A DNA stretch of 64,000 bases from the NCBI GenBank assembly GCA_030268105.1, contig BSDZ01000005.1:2527501-2591500 (forward strand), read 5' to 3'. The notes beneath the pieces are model-generated. The model saw nothing but the letters and a program-made list of their open reading frames with translations. It was not told the DNA's origin and ran no database searches. This document shows positions 24,568-36,800 of this stretch, piece by piece. The first letter of the stretch is position 1. Each line of letters opens with the position of its first letter. Source of the stretch: Volvox africanus (lineage: Eukaryota > Chlorophyta > Chlorophyceae > Chlamydomonadales > Volvocaceae). A program made the translations under genes and the position numbers.

Positions 24568-25105
24568 TTTTCCAGTAGTCAGCTTTCAATTGAAATTTCG
24601 TTTACGAGTTACCTGTACAATCTCTCAGAGAAATGTTGGTGCAGGTCTTAAAGCAAACAAGTGCAGTGGGAATTAAAGCGGGTAGATCATGCTATTGAAA
24701 TCCAATACGTGTATATGGCTCCTATCAAGGGTAGTTCAAACGTCATCAAAGAAGCAAAGTAATAGGAGATGTTTTCCAGGCGAGGCAAAACGATACTCGC
24801 GTAATGCAACTTTTACGGCATCGGCGCATGGGCCGGTCTTCCAACGGCTTGCACCACATATTTGCAGTTGCCAAAAACCTTCAAATCCGTGTCCGGAGAC
24901 TGCATTTTAACAACTATATTCACGTTAGGGCTTTGTTTGTTGCGCGTTTGTCCTTCATGGTACACAAACGTTGGCGCTCGCCATACAAAGTTGTATTTCT
25001 CATCGAGTATTATAGGTCTATGAACTAGTTGGATTTAGCTTCGCGATGACCCAGCGCGCGGTCATCAACAGCTGGGTTTTGCACTGCCCCCCCAATACTC
25101 ACACA
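24568..25105. promoter_or_regulatory. Divergent intergenic region between RPT6 and the chorismate-lyase-like gene
   Basis: These 538 bp separate two start codons pointing away from each other and must hold both 5' UTRs and promoters. I see no clear TATA box or repeated element. The extent is set only by the chosen ATGs. Confidence 0.5.
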
Positions 25106-28100
25106 ATGTCCAGGGCGCCGAAGATACGTATGTGTTCACGTCGGTTACTAACGCGTAGAGCTCCTGGTTTGACCGATAATTGCCAGGGCGCATTGTCGCA
25201 TTATGGAATGAATTTAAGACTTGCCTACTGCGCAAGGAACGCACAGACCAACAAATCGCTGTCTTCATCACCCAAACACCGTGGCTCGGGGGACGTGTCA
25301 ACAGCACCAAACGGCAGGGCAGGCTCTGCTCTCGGCCAGGTAGCCCCATTCTCACCGACCGCTGTGACCACCGCCACCGCCACAGCTAACCTGCAGCGCA
25401 ATGCAGCGGCTGGCAGTATGGAAGGCTTGGTACATACATGGCCGGCATTGCAGCCCCCAATTACTTATTACGTAAGTTTTACAAGGCGCTAGATGCGCAC
25501 ATTTATATTTTTTTAAGGTCCTTCAGAAGTTCCTCAATGCATGGGAGTAGCAAAGTGGAAGTTGCTTTTGCAGTGGTATCGTTTGGGAATCCGCCACAGA
25601 AAGGTCTGTGGCTCCATGCCCGCGCTCCTAGCCCCTCGCCATCCATCGACCTACCACCAAAAGAACCTTTGCCATCCACTGCAGGCTTCCGCGGAAGATG
25701 CCCAGTGTAATGTGGCGGCCAGTGGGCTCTCGCCGCTGTGGAAGGTGGGGCTGAAAGGGTGCAGCAGGAAGGATAGCCAGCGCGCCACCCATTTGCGTCA
25801 GATTCGAATTGATCGCAGCGTTGGAATCTGCTCTCTGCTTTTTCGAAAACATGATCGCACTTGAACATGTAATAGCTTAACGGAAAGGCGCAGCCAGTAG
25901 TCTTAGGCATGTTGACGGATATGTCATGGCGTGATATGGCGGAAAACACGTTGCTTTTACGATAACCGTGCCTCATGACCCCGGCACGTTATCCGCCGGC
26001 GTCTTGGTGGGGCGTTTGCTTACAGCTACAAACCGGTGCCAGACGACCGAGAAACTTTCTGTATATTATGGTTGCTACACAATTCGGTGATTCGGCGAGT
26101 CTTGCAGTCATCAGATTGCGGATATTTAGCGCTCTATCGTCACCCTCTCCCTCCCCCCCCCTTTCCCCGGCCGTTCGGATGTTGCCTTTATTCGATCCAA
26201 GTCATAAATGTCCCCCCCCATGTCCCCGTACTCCGTGTCCCTGTCGTCATAACTCGCCGACTAACTCTTCGGCTTTTCAAACTATCGCACTCAGCTCCTG
26301 CTGTTGAGCGATGGCTCCGTTACACGGCACCTGCAACTGCTCAGTGGGTCCCCCGTATCCGTGGTGAGGTATTCCTGTACGTTGGCGAACCGGTGGCCTA
26401 GACTGCTGTTTGACGCAGACGCAGGGGCGTCTGTATTGCTTTCCATTGCTTCCTCCGCATGTTGCCTACCTTTTCATTATTACCATCGCTATCTTGAATT
26501 ATCCTTCATCCTTAATGCTGCAAAAAGTCACACCCTGTAACCTTTCCCTTCGCCGTACCGCTGCAAATCTTGGCATTTTTCTTGGGCGTCGGCCCTTCCT
26601 TTAAAGTACCGCAACCTGTATGCATCGGCGCCCCTTTCCAGTGCATAATTTTGTCATCCCTTGCTGTCGTGTCCTGTCCGCTCGATCTCCATCTGCTTCC
26701 TAATCTTTGTACCTCTTCCTCTTCCCCTCTGCCTAGCTCATAAGTTTTCTCTCTTTCGTGGTCTCCTTCTCCCACCCTCGCGTTTGTCATCCTCGTTTCA
26801 CTGCGTTCGGGCAATTAAGCCCCTTTCCTTCCCTTCTGCTCCTGCCTCCAGGAGTGTCTGTCATTGCGGAACGTGGGCTGCTCGCTGGAGGGGCTGCCTG
26901 CAGGCACCGACCTCATACCCGGACCTCGCGTACAGCGGCAGGTACACGAGGTCACGACCTTAGGAATAGTGGAAATACGTGGGGAACTTGGGAGGGACGG
27001 GGGGTTGTTGGGCTAGGGATGGGTTAGCGATGGTAGACCGAACGGGGTGCGCGAGCGCAAGTCGTGGCCTGGGGTGCCAGGCGAACACCATGCCCAGAAA
27101 AAAACCTGATTGAAGGCAGGCTCAATCGGTCGGCCCACGAATAAAAACGTCATTACTGTGAGGGTCGAGAGCCCTGGAGACCAGGATTGCTCCGAGAGTA
27201 GTAGTGGATGCGATGCACAAATGTTCGCTTTGAAGTGCCGGCTTTGCTTTATTTCGCTGACCCCTTGGTAGGTGCTACTGAGGTGCCAACCGGATTTGGT
27301 CTCACAATGTAAGACGCACGGGACTAAGAACAATAGCGACAACAGTAATAGCACCACCACCACCAGCAGCAGCAGTAGCAGCAGCAGTAGCAGCAGCAGG
27401 AATATGGATTGTGTTCCGACTGGCAACTCAGAGGACACTAGCGCAGGCAGCAGCAACAGCAGCGGATGCCGCATTGAGACTTTCGAGAGCAGCGGTGGCG
27501 GCAGGAGGAACGGAAATGCCGCATCCACCGACCCGAAAGCTATTGTGGACAGTGCCAATGATGACGTCAGCAGCCGCAGCGACGGGAGCACCTACCCCGG
27601 TTCGGGTCCGCCACTGCTACCGCTGCTGTACGCGTCTTCGTGGTGGAATGCGGAAACCATTGATGAATACCTTCGGGACAAATCTAAACCCATTTGGGTG
27701 TCGTTAAGTCAGGTGCGCGCAGGGGTGAAGGACGGTGCTGGCTCAGGAGGTGCTGCGCTGTCCCCAACCCCGAACTCCTCAAAGCAGTCCTGGATCAAGT
27801 TATACCTGTCCCCGACATCCTAGGAATATATACATTTTATGTATTGCATATTATATAGTATATATGGAGTATATATAAAGTATTATTTATAATATTACAT
27901 ATATGTGTGTCTATTTGTATATTATATGTTATATATTCAAAGAGGTGCGATATTGCAACATAAGAAGGGACCTCTAAAATGCCATAAAATGTCGAAACCT
28001 GTGAGATCTTGAGTCTTGACGCCCGTACCACAGGGCCATGTCGAGCTGTATCGGGAGGTCCATGCGCTATTCCGGGGAGAGAGCCCCCAGCTTGAGGGGC

Positions 28101-28270
28101 TGCTCGGCTGCCCTGGGCCGTTCTGGGGGCGGCAATACGTCTTCTGGAGCGGGGGCCAGCCGCTGACTCTCATATACGAGGTCTTCTCACCTAAGTTAGA
28201 GCAGTACCTGGGGCCCGCTGGCGCCGGTGCCGACCGCGTGGTGGCGGATGTTGGCAGTTTCCATAGTTAA
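25106..28270 (+). CDS. Plastid-type chorismate-lyase-like protein (DUF98 / Ycf21 family), 6 exons
   Basis: Proteins of this family (the Rv2949c-like domain, also plastid Ycf21) include enzymes that split chorismate into 4-hydroxybenzoate and pyruvate; the activity of the algal/plant members is less clear. Exons: 25106-25471, 25685-25744, 26295-26363, 26852-26941, 27272-27712 and 28034-28270, all phase 0 with GT-AG borders, about 420 aa, stop TAA. Exon 1 is rich in Arg, Ser, Ala and Thr, as expected for a chloroplast transit peptide. Family motifs in order: GLSPLWK, LLSDGSVTRHLQLL, ECLSLRNVG, PGPRVQRQVLLR, YASSWWNAETIDEYL, KPIWVSLSQ, HVELYREVHALFRGE, CPGPFWGRQYVFW and LTLIYEVFSPKLEQYLGP. An insertion of about 100 residues (Ser, Asn and Thr runs from a CAG-type microsatellite) separates VLLR from YASSWW. 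Exon 1 and the start are the least certain parts. The neighbour RPT6 is divergent and unrelated. Confidence 0.85.
27347..27400 (+). repeat. CAG/AGC trinucleotide run inside exon 5
   Basis: ACC then AGC/AGT triplets encode four Thr and eleven Ser in a row within the chorismate-lyase-like gene. It is in frame and lies in the insertion not shared with the family core. Confidence 0.85.
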
Positions 28271-28523
28271 CGTTAACGTGCAGATGCTGGCTGGGGTGCC
28301 ATTCCCCGTTCTCCGGGGACACATTAATTTCTCTAGCAATAATGTCCTAGGCAGGAATGGCAGAGACGTCGGTTTCTGGCGACGAAGAGATAATATATAA
28401 GATATAGATATAGATAAATTAGATAGTCAGTTTGTTGTACGACTGATGCGCGTGTTCTACTTGCAGCCAGTTTAGCGGCAGTCGGGGTCTGCCTCAGTAT
28501 CTGATGTCGTTGCAATCTGATGT

Positions 28524-28528
28524 TGTAA
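28524..28528 (+). terminator. Possible polyadenylation signal TGTAA of the chorismate-lyase-like gene
   Basis: TGTAA about 255 bases after the TAA stop at 28268-28270; another lies near 28779. Confidence 0.35.
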
Positions 28529-29665
28529 GCTTTGGCTTTTACTAGCGCTTCGCCTCCTTTCGAAGGTATTAGTTACCACTCACTATTCCAGATCATTAAA
28601 CATTTGCTGGGAATCCCTAGGAATTCCTCTCAACTTACGGCAGGGACGGAAATCAGATTCATCGGGAAATAGCCGCTATTCATATTAATATTGATAATTA
28701 ATTCCTTAAATCCTAATTTCAGCCCGCATGGGGGTTAGATCGGGGCCGAGGAGTGTCTTCCGCATATATACAAGTCTATGTAATGACGTCATCCATGATG
28801 GACTCCACCACTGCATTCACCACTGCATTCACCACGCCAACAATACGTAGCGGAACCTGCAACACTTGTATACATGGTCCCCCGCGCAACCTCTAGTCGG
28901 GTAGATGTACACATGAATTCTAAACGACAGCTGCTACGGAGATATCCTGTATCTCATACTTCAATCAGACATATTAATTCAGTATGACAGGAACAGAACG
29001 CATTTTACCGCACAGCAGTGAGCATATCCATCAAAGAATGTCAACAATACCACAACGCGCCGCACACAAGGCACAGGTGTGTTTGGTGCACCCAACAAAG
29101 GAATTCCTTTCGACCCAGATGTGGGCCCTATTACCCACGTCGATAACCCGATTAGTATCGTCACTTTTATCTAATCGCAAGTATACACCTTAAACACGCC
29201 TGTGCCACCAGGTCGTGGCTTCCACGGGCATGGGGTCGCAAACCCGGCCTAGCCGGCCCTCTTTCGCCTTGCCTCAAGCCCTAGCTACCAGCTACGTATC
29301 ACCCCCCCTTGCTTCCCGCATCCATCGTCTAAGCTAACATATCGTCTAAGCTAACATATCGTCCCTCCCCCTCCCACGCCGCCCTTACGGGCACCAGTGC
29401 ACTGTATAACGAATCAATTAATTCGCACATTGAAGTCAGCTTACAGTGACATTCATATGTGTTACGGTTCGCGGGGACCGGAGTTGGGCAGCGGGGTATT
29501 GCGAGCACGTTGCTGCTGCGCCCCGCAGCACGGCGATAGGAAGAGCGACCAGAGAGAATGTTAAACCATGTATCGCAGCGCTGTATTGCTCGACATAACT
29601 TCGTGGCGCGATAAGTCGTACACAATTTGATCGGACGAGGACCGTTAGGAGCGGTTCTGCCCTAC
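28529..29665. other. Intergenic, no gene recognised
   Basis: No protein-like frame with recognisable motifs on either strand. There is a short tandem repeat at about 29325-29360 (ATCGTCTAAGCTAACAT twice) and a doubled CACCACTGCATT near 28806. Introns or UTRs of the WD40 gene may reach into the right end. Confidence 0.4.
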
Positions 29666-29794
29666 CTGCAGCACGGTCATGAGCTCCCCTCCCGCGGACA
29701 CGTCCCACAGCCGCACGTTCTTATCCCTGCCGCCACTTGCCAGGGTGCGGCCGTCGGGACTGAATGCAACACTGAACACACAGCCGCAGTGGCC
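29666..29794 (-). CDS. WD40-repeat protein, single exon (partial gene)
   Basis: On the minus strand, between a TTTCAG acceptor (29797-29795 side) and a GTAGGG donor at 29665, 43 codons read one WD40 blade: [32 protein letters not shown], then [12 protein letters not shown] and WD pairs are present. WD40 propellers are protein-interaction scaffolds and this consensus-like blade is typical of multi-repeat or NACHT-WD40 proteins. I could not find the neighbouring blades: upstream (higher coordinates) only about 280 bp remain before the 7.6-kb satellite begins, so the gene may be cut off by the array. Confidence 0.75.
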
Positions 29795-29898
29795 CTGAAA
29801 TGTTGGGCAGGGGACCGTTGTGGAGGCAGCAACGGGAAGGTATTGAGACCTAACCTCTCGTGTTTCAAGGGGAGAAAGATAGATAGAAAGGGATAAAT

Positions 29899-29903
<5 letters not shown>

Positions 29904-29929
<26 letters not shown>
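29904..29929. repeat. GA dinucleotide microsatellite
   Basis: About thirteen GA repeats, preceded by GATA/GAAA-rich sequence, in DNA next to the WD40 exon. Confidence 0.9.
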
Positions 29930-30962
29930 GATTAGCACTGCAGGAGCAGGACTGGAGGCCAGAACCTATTTTTATCCTTTCCCAAGTGATTATGGAAGCC
30001 TCATGAAGGATAAGCAATATTTTAGAGTGGATTGCAGAACCTCAAGTGAGAAGGTCGTTGTTATTAAAATCCTACGGTCGGCTATGGAAGGTATATACTT
30101 GTACTGCTGCTGCTCCGAAGCTATTCCGGTAATTTATAACGGTCATGTGAGTTTGTTTTTGCCGCAGAGGACTGCCAAGTAGTGCTTTCAATTAAAGAGC
30201 AGATCAGCGGCTTAACGCAAAATACACTTCATAAGATAGGGTATCCGAAATCATGGCGACATACAGACAGACAGGCGACATGCAAACGTCAGGTGGGAAT
30301 GGGACTTTGAGAGTTATTGCAATTGCTGCCCGCCCAGCTGTCACGACATAACATCGCACTGCCATAATTTACGGCACTATATGTGTCTAAGGGGCGGTAC
30401 TATGTCGTGATACAACCCTGCACCCTTTTCCCCTTGTGCCAGCCTTAGTCCTCTCGACAGCAGGTCTACGGCTAACATCATACAATTATAGGATTTAAGC
30501 CTAAAATGACAACCACCATTTTATTTGTTAAATCAACTTAGATTGGCAGTGCAAAGATTTATGCAGCGTACCTTCTAAACCCACCATCGCGAAACGGCTG
30601 GAAACGTGGCTCGTCCGTTTTAAGCTGGTTCTGACTCATTATTTGGTGAGTATCTTTGCGCTTGGGGCAGTGTCGCAGCCTATGAGATCTAATCGAGGCG
30701 CGACTATTGCTGGTTGAAAACTTATTCCTTCCCCGCCGGTCGTGTCCTTCGGGACCTTCCGCAATATTTGGCGTCCACTCATTGGACCACTCAACTGAAA
30801 GTGATGAATAATGGCATCGTCACCCCCATGTGAAAATCTTACTTCCAGTATTGTTATGACCGATAGAAGTGTGGGTACTGCATCTCAATCTGCAGTCTCA
30901 GCTGCCAAATCGGGTCATCTTGCCAGGTGACGCTGGTGCTCATGTAACGAGGCCAGAGTCAG

Positions 30963-33068
30963 ATGATGGAACCACATACGCAATCTAACAAGACATATGG
31001 TAGGAATACATGCATGCAAGCGATGGCAACAGGCGCCGTGGCTAAGGGACAGTCCCCTGCCCAGCGGGACAGTGCAAAAGCACACGCGTTTCTCGGGGCA
31101 CAGGTTCATGGGTTCCTGGAGCATGCTGATGTGAAGGCCGATGGTTTCATAGCATGGGAGGAGGCTAGAAGTACTCCATCGGTATTGCGTACGCGGCTTT
31201 CTGAAAGAATCCCGAAAGCGCTAAACGCGATGCTGATAGAGTTGTGGCTGCGTGGAGGGTTGCGTGGCGCCTGTACCCAGATACCTCCCTCGCCCGTGCG
31301 GTGTGACTCACACACAGGAGGCGGACAATCTCAGGGTGGGAGAGCGGGGCAGAAGAGGCGAGGCCCTGTGGGGTTGCCTTCCCTGCTGGTTGCGACTTCA
31401 GCCCTCTGGCCCCTGCCTCTTACTTCACACCACCTCCAGCCCTCCGGCCCCACAGCCGGCCCTCCAGCCCTCAAGCCCTCAAGCCCTCAAGCCCTCAAGC
31501 CCTCAAGCCCTCAAGCCCTCAAGCCCTCCGGCCCTCCGGCCCCCCAGCCAGCCCTCCAGCCCTCCAGCCCTCCAGCCCTCCAGCCAGCCCTCCAGCCCTC
31601 CAGCCCTCCAGCCCTCCAGCTAGCCCTCCAGCCCCCCAGCCAGCCCTCCAGCCCTCCAGCCAGCCCTCCAGCCCTCCAGCCCTCCAGTCCTCCGGCCCCC
31701 CAGCCAGCCCTCCAGCCCTCCAGCCCTCCAGCCCTCCAGCCCTCCAGCCAGCCCTCCAGCCCCCCAGCCAGCCCTCCAGCCCTCCAGCCCTCCAGCCCTC
31801 CAGCCAGCCCTCCAGCCCTCCAGCCCTCCAGCCCTCCGGCCCTCCGGCCCCCCAGCCAGCCCTCCAGCCCTCCAGCCCTCCAGCCCTCCAGCCAGCCCTC
31901 CAGCCCTCCAGCCCTCCAGCCAGCCCTCCAGCCCCCCAGCCAGCCCTCCAGCCCTCCAGCCCGCCCTCCAGCCCTCCAGCCCTCCAGCCCTCCGGCCCCC
32001 CAGCCAGCCCTCCAGCCCTCCAGCCAGCCCTCCAGCCCCCCAGCCAGCCCTCCAGCCCTCCAGCCAGCCCTCCAGCCCTCCAGCCCTCCAGCCCTCCGGC
32101 CCCCCAGCCAGCCGTCCAGCCCTCCAGCCCTCCAGCCCTCCAGCCCTCCAGCCCTCCAGCCCTCCAGCCAGCCCTCCAGCCCCCCAGCCAGCCCTCCAGC
32201 CCTCCAGCCAGCCCTCCAGCCCCCCAGCCAGCCCTCCAGCCCTCCAGCCAGCCCTCCAGCCCTCCAGCCCTCCAGCCCTCCGGCCCCCCAGCCAGCCCTC
32301 CAGCCCTCCAGCCCTCCAGCCCTCCAGCCCTCCAGCCCTCCAGCCCTCCGGCCCTCCGGCCCCCCAGCCAGCCCTCCAGCCCTCCAGCCCTCCAGCCCTC
32401 CAGCCCTCCAGCCCTCCAGCCCTTCAGCCCTCCAGCCCTCCGGCCCTCTGGCCCCCCAGCCAGCCCTCCAGCTCTCCAGCCCTCCAGCCCTTCAGCCAGC
32501 CCTCCAGCCCTCCAGCCCTGCGGCCATCCAGCCAGCCCTCCAGCCCTTCAGTCCTCCAGCCCTCCAGCCAGCCCTCCAGCCCTCCAGCCCTCCAGCCCTC
32601 CAGCCCTCCAGCCCTTCAGCCCTCCAGCCCTCCGGCCCTCTGGCCCCCCAGCCAGCCCTCCAGCTCTCCAGCCTTCCAGCCCTTCAGCCAGCCCTCCAGC
32701 CCTCCAGCCCTGCGGCCATCCAGCCAGCCCTCCAGCCCTTCAGTCCTCCAGCCCTCCAGCCCCCCAGCCCTCCAGCCAGCCCTCCAGCCCCCCAGCCAGC
32801 CCTCCAGCCGTCCAGCCAGCCCTCCAGCCCTCCAGCCCTCCAGCCCTCCGGCCCCGCAGCCAGCCCTCCAGCCCTCCAGCCCTCCAGCCCTCCAGCCCTC
32901 CAGCCCTCCAGCCCTCCGGCCCTCCGGCCCCCCAGCCAGCCCTCCAGCCCTCCAGCCCTCCAGCCCTCCAGCCCTCCGGACCCCCAGCCAGCCCTCCAGC
33001 CCTCCAGCCCTCCAGCCCTCCGGACCCCCAGCCAGCCCTCCAGCTCTCCATGCATCCGTTATCCTTGA
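30963..33068 (+). other. Long open frame through the octamer minisatellite (701 codons), doubtful gene
   Basis: An ATG opens about 165 codons of non-repetitive sequence (including HADVKADGFIAWEEARSTPS) and then runs through the octamer array as repeats of PALQPSSP. Pro/Ser-rich repeats recall hydroxyproline-rich cell-wall proteins of volvocine algae, but there is no signal peptide and the array is open in every frame on both strands, so its length proves nothing. Identical frames are at 38598-40703 and 46233-48338; in copy 4 the frame is longer (53868-56636). Confidence 0.15.
31434..33050. repeat. CCAGCCCT octamer minisatellite, copy 1
   Basis: About 1.6 kb of CCAGCCCT repeats with common variants: CCAG insertions (CCAGCCAGCCCT), CCCCCCAG, CCGG for CCAG, and CAAG near the left end. 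Complement unit AGGGCTGG. The right end is CAGCTCTCCA followed by unique DNA. Confidence 0.97.
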
Positions 33069-33371
33069 AGGTGTGATGCCACGTAATGCGAGCTGGAGGC
33101 AGAGTAGTAGTAGACCTTAACAGCTAGATCATACTAAGGTGCGGAGCAGTAGGTGTGCGGAAACGTATCACGATAAAAGATCAGTCTGAGTTGCTTTCTC
33201 CCATGCTGAGTGCAATGGCATTGGTCGTTTGGTGGTTTGGAGGACTTTAGCCATTTCGTCTTTTTAAGGTCTCTTGAAACGGCAGTCCGTAAGCAAGAGG
33301 TCCACACAAACTGGCCAGATGATAGACGCGACGCAAGTGACTGTTGCGAGTTCAACTGGGCTCTTTCCGCC

Positions 33372-33418
33372 AAAACTCTAAAACCCAAAACCCTAAAACT
33401 CTAAAACCCTAAATCCCT
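33372..33418. repeat. Telomere-like block, copy 1
   Basis: Reads as degenerate 8-mers AAAACTCT, AAAACCCA, AAACCCT (7), AAAACTCT, AAAACCCT, AAATCCCT. The consensus AAAACCCT is the complement of TTTTAGGG, the telomere repeat of Chlamydomonas-type algae. Confidence 0.7.
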
Positions 33419-33779
33419 GAACTAATCTTCTCCCGGAGCATGTTTGTTCTGCCCCACTCCATCTGTTTGTGCTGAGTGGGGCTGACTTGACGTCTACCAG
33501 TTGATCTTCGTGCTAGCTTACAAGTGCTTCAGTCAAAGGGGCTAGCGGCGGGTTGCTGCCGGAGCTGAATTGTGAGACGTACATACGTCAATCAGCACGA
33601 GAATGCGTCGTACAACGTTTAACAGATAGATTTATGGTCGGATTCAGCGATCCTGTGTTGTGAGTCTCAACTATACCCGCCGAAGTATAGCACGCAGTTA
33701 TCCACGCAAATTTATCGTAGTAGGCTGGTTACCCTAAATTCCCAGGATTCAATTTAAAGAAAAGCTTCCTTCATTAATA

Positions 33780-33890
33780 ATTTCACTAGTGTTTCTTTTT
33801 AAGTTTCTTTCTTATAATGTATAATAAATTAATATATATTATTGTACATGTTTTAAATATAATAAGAAGTTATTGTATATAATATGTAGC
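33780..33890. other. AT-rich patch in the tandem unit
   Basis: About 110 bp almost free of G and C (TAATATATATTATTG and similar) in an otherwise GC-balanced unit; present in every copy. It could ease strand opening; no function shown. Confidence 0.6.
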
Positions 33891-36800
33891 AGCTTGGACG
33901 ATTGGGTAAGTTGCCTGCCGGGATGCTTATAGCTGGCGTTATCTTGACCTCCGATTCCATGGCTTCGACTAGTACCCCTGGCTCCAATAATATAGACTCC
34001 TCTGCCGCCGAATGTGGCCCTGCTACCACCCTTTCCCAGGCAGCGTCACCACCGCTGCCTCGCCCCCGACCATCACTGCCACCGCCACTGCTGCCGCTGC
34101 CACCGCCACCACCAGTGTTGCCGCCGCTCGCTGCATCGCCACCGTTGATGAGACCGCCGCTGCGACAGCAGCTTCAGTGTCATATGAGCACCTGCGTCGA
34201 ACGCCTTTTCCATACCTTACCGTTCACCCACCCAGAACCCATTTCATAGCTTCTCTCCCATGGCAGGCTGATGAGGTCGTAGTGTACGGTGGCGATGTGA
34301 GACCGCGATATGCGGTGAATAGGTGATGATGTGCTGGGGGTGGCGATAGATGTGAGGAGGTGCATGGAATGCAACGGCGGTTTTTGATCATGCTGGTGCA
34401 ATGGGCCATTTTCGAATTCATCTGCGCACATGCACGCACATGCACACTACTAACGGTGCACGAACGCATGCATGGACGGGCGGGCACACGTGGCTGCATA
34501 TGATTTGCAAAGAGTTTAGCAGCAGCAAACCTTGGGATGCAAGTTGCTGCCAGCAGATGTACAGGTTAATGATGCATGAATCAGACCACCTCATTCGTGA
34601 TTAGTAATAAGTCCTTATACCTTCTGACAAACTCTTGTGCGTGCCCGCCCGTGTTTCGTAGGGCAATCAAGTCGCCCGCAGTGTAACACCATAGATTCAA
34701 GTGCCCGCCTGCCGACATGTCATGCTCCACACAGGGTCTCTTATTCCGCCACCATGAATTTTGATATTGTCGAAGTGCTTCATTCACTTGGTGGCATGGC
34801 GACAACGGAGCAGCAGGGCAGATGGACGCAATGTAAGGCAGTGCGCAATTGCTGCTTGCCTTAGAACAATTTTTGTTGTTGTCAAGAGACTGCGTGGCCC
34901 AAGGTCGACCTAATAGATTTCCCACGATCTCGTTCCTGCTAGCTATTGAAGTCCCAATCGAGAAATCCACCTACTTTTACAATACTGAACACCATAGACC
35001 ATCTATCAGATCATGTTTGCTATAAAACCGAGGGGCTGATAACCGCGGTAATAAATGGTAATGGTAATCACCAAATTTCGTTCTGCACAGATATCCCACA
35101 CAGCCACCCGACCGCATACCCCAGGCGAAAATTTCTGCTCCGGATGTATTGACTGACAGCATTTTCTCGTACATGTGGTACACAAGAAGCACCCAAAGGG
35201 TCGGGCAGATATAACAACTACTGAGCGGCAATTGTCAAGTGAAGAATGTAACACCATCATAATATGTAAGAAAAAGAAGTTGACCAGCCAACGCTTCGCT
35301 ACCCCCTTAATGAAAGCTGTACGGCGGCATCAATATACAACCTTCTGCCGTAGCATCGTCCTGTCGTGAATCGCTACATATTCACCCACCAGGAGTCCAA
35401 ACGACAAGTCAAGCGCTTGCCATCACATCGGCGGCCGTGGTGATGAGGACCACAGCCAACGAAGACCAGGCGTCGAAAAGCGATACAGTCACAGATAGCG
35501 GTAACGGCTGCCACTTCTTTGCAGATCCCTGTGCCTGTACTGACAGTATAATAAATACCTGTCCACCCGCCTGGCCCGCTTTTATTCACCTTGAGCCAGC
35601 AGGGCTTCACGCTCCCCGTTAGCTAGCTAATGCATTCTTGTAATATAAACACCATCGATCAGGTCACGACATGATGGGAAGAGGACATTCCTTACAGCGA
35701 TGCATCCTTAGCAGAGAACACACACAATTCCGTCATTCCGGTATAACAGTAGTTCTCAACAAGTTCTACATACATTGAGAGCTTGCTGACCGCACATGCG
35801 GCACGAGAATCAAAGAACGGAAGTACAGAGCAGTTCATTCACAATGGCGCCGCAGCTCGCTTCTCCTGCCTTGTGTTATATACATAGACAGGAGGAGGAG
35901 CAGGAGGAGCAGGCAACTCTGCCTAGGTTAGCAGGCAGCAGGAATTGAATTCCACCCCCCTGTGGTGAATTCCACGCACATAGAAGCCTTGCAGGTGCAC
36001 ACATCCACGTGCACTCAAGAACGTTGATCCGTCGTATCATTCTGCTCCAAACGAAGGAAGCCTTCCCCCGTACTGCACGACCTCAACCTCCCGTTCGAGG
36101 AGAAAGTCTGCATTAAGGACAAGCTAGCAGAGGATGCAAACCGACACGTCACGTCCATCCCGCCTTTATTCCAACCATGAAAGGAATATCTATCCTCCTG
36201 CTGATGCATGATGAAGTAAGAGACACTTCGACACTTCGGCTGTCTTTCCGTACTCACCTTACCTCGCCCGGACGCACATGGATGCATCAGCAGCAGTCAG
36301 CAACACTCAGCATCCCTGTTTCAACTGCCTAAGCAAAGGCCCGATCTGAAGATGATGCCATGTTATATACACGGTCCATCCTGGACACTACCCATAGACA
36401 CCTCTCAGGATACTACAGCATCCCGCTCGATAACCATAGGTTCTTTCCGTAAGCGCATGCATGTCCGTGCCGTACACACACGGACCACACACATACGGGC
36501 ACACACACACGCACACGGGATAAAATACGATAAACGCACGCACGACACATGCATCTATCTATCTGTTGTTTTCGTTCTGACGTTCAGATGAATTACGTAG
36601 TCATGCCAACGAACAATCGCCGTACGTACGCACGTAGCGTATGTACGATCACGCTAAGATGCATGGGGTTTTTAGATTCTGCCAGGCTTACATGCAGCCT
36701 CGCGCTGGCCGCTACTCGCTCCTGGACGCATGCACGGGTGCATTGCGAGGTAGCCAGCCAACCAGCATTGCAAACGTCATCACACGTTAGGTGTATGTAA

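Noticed and set aside
25503..25976. 157-codon minus-strand ORF
   Set aside because: It overlaps exon 2 and introns of the chorismate-lyase-like gene on the other strand and has no recognisable motif.
30963..33068. 701-codon ORF as a hydroxyproline-rich cell-wall protein gene
   Set aside because: No signal peptide, no splice structure, and the octamer array is open in all six frames, so ORF length carries no weight. Kept only as a doubtful entry.
34581..34970. 129-codon minus-strand ORF in each satellite unit with a beta-carbonic-anhydrase-like phrase (GDLIALRNTGGHAQEFVRR)
   Set aside because: The likeness covers under 25 residues; the zinc-binding CXDXR and HXXC motifs are not found on either side, and no splice pattern supports it.
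36086..36180. Exon-like plus-strand reading LHDLNLPFEEKVCIKDKLAE in each unit
   Set aside because: No acceptor at its start and no neighbouring exons; an overlapping frame looks equally protein-like, so it may be chance.
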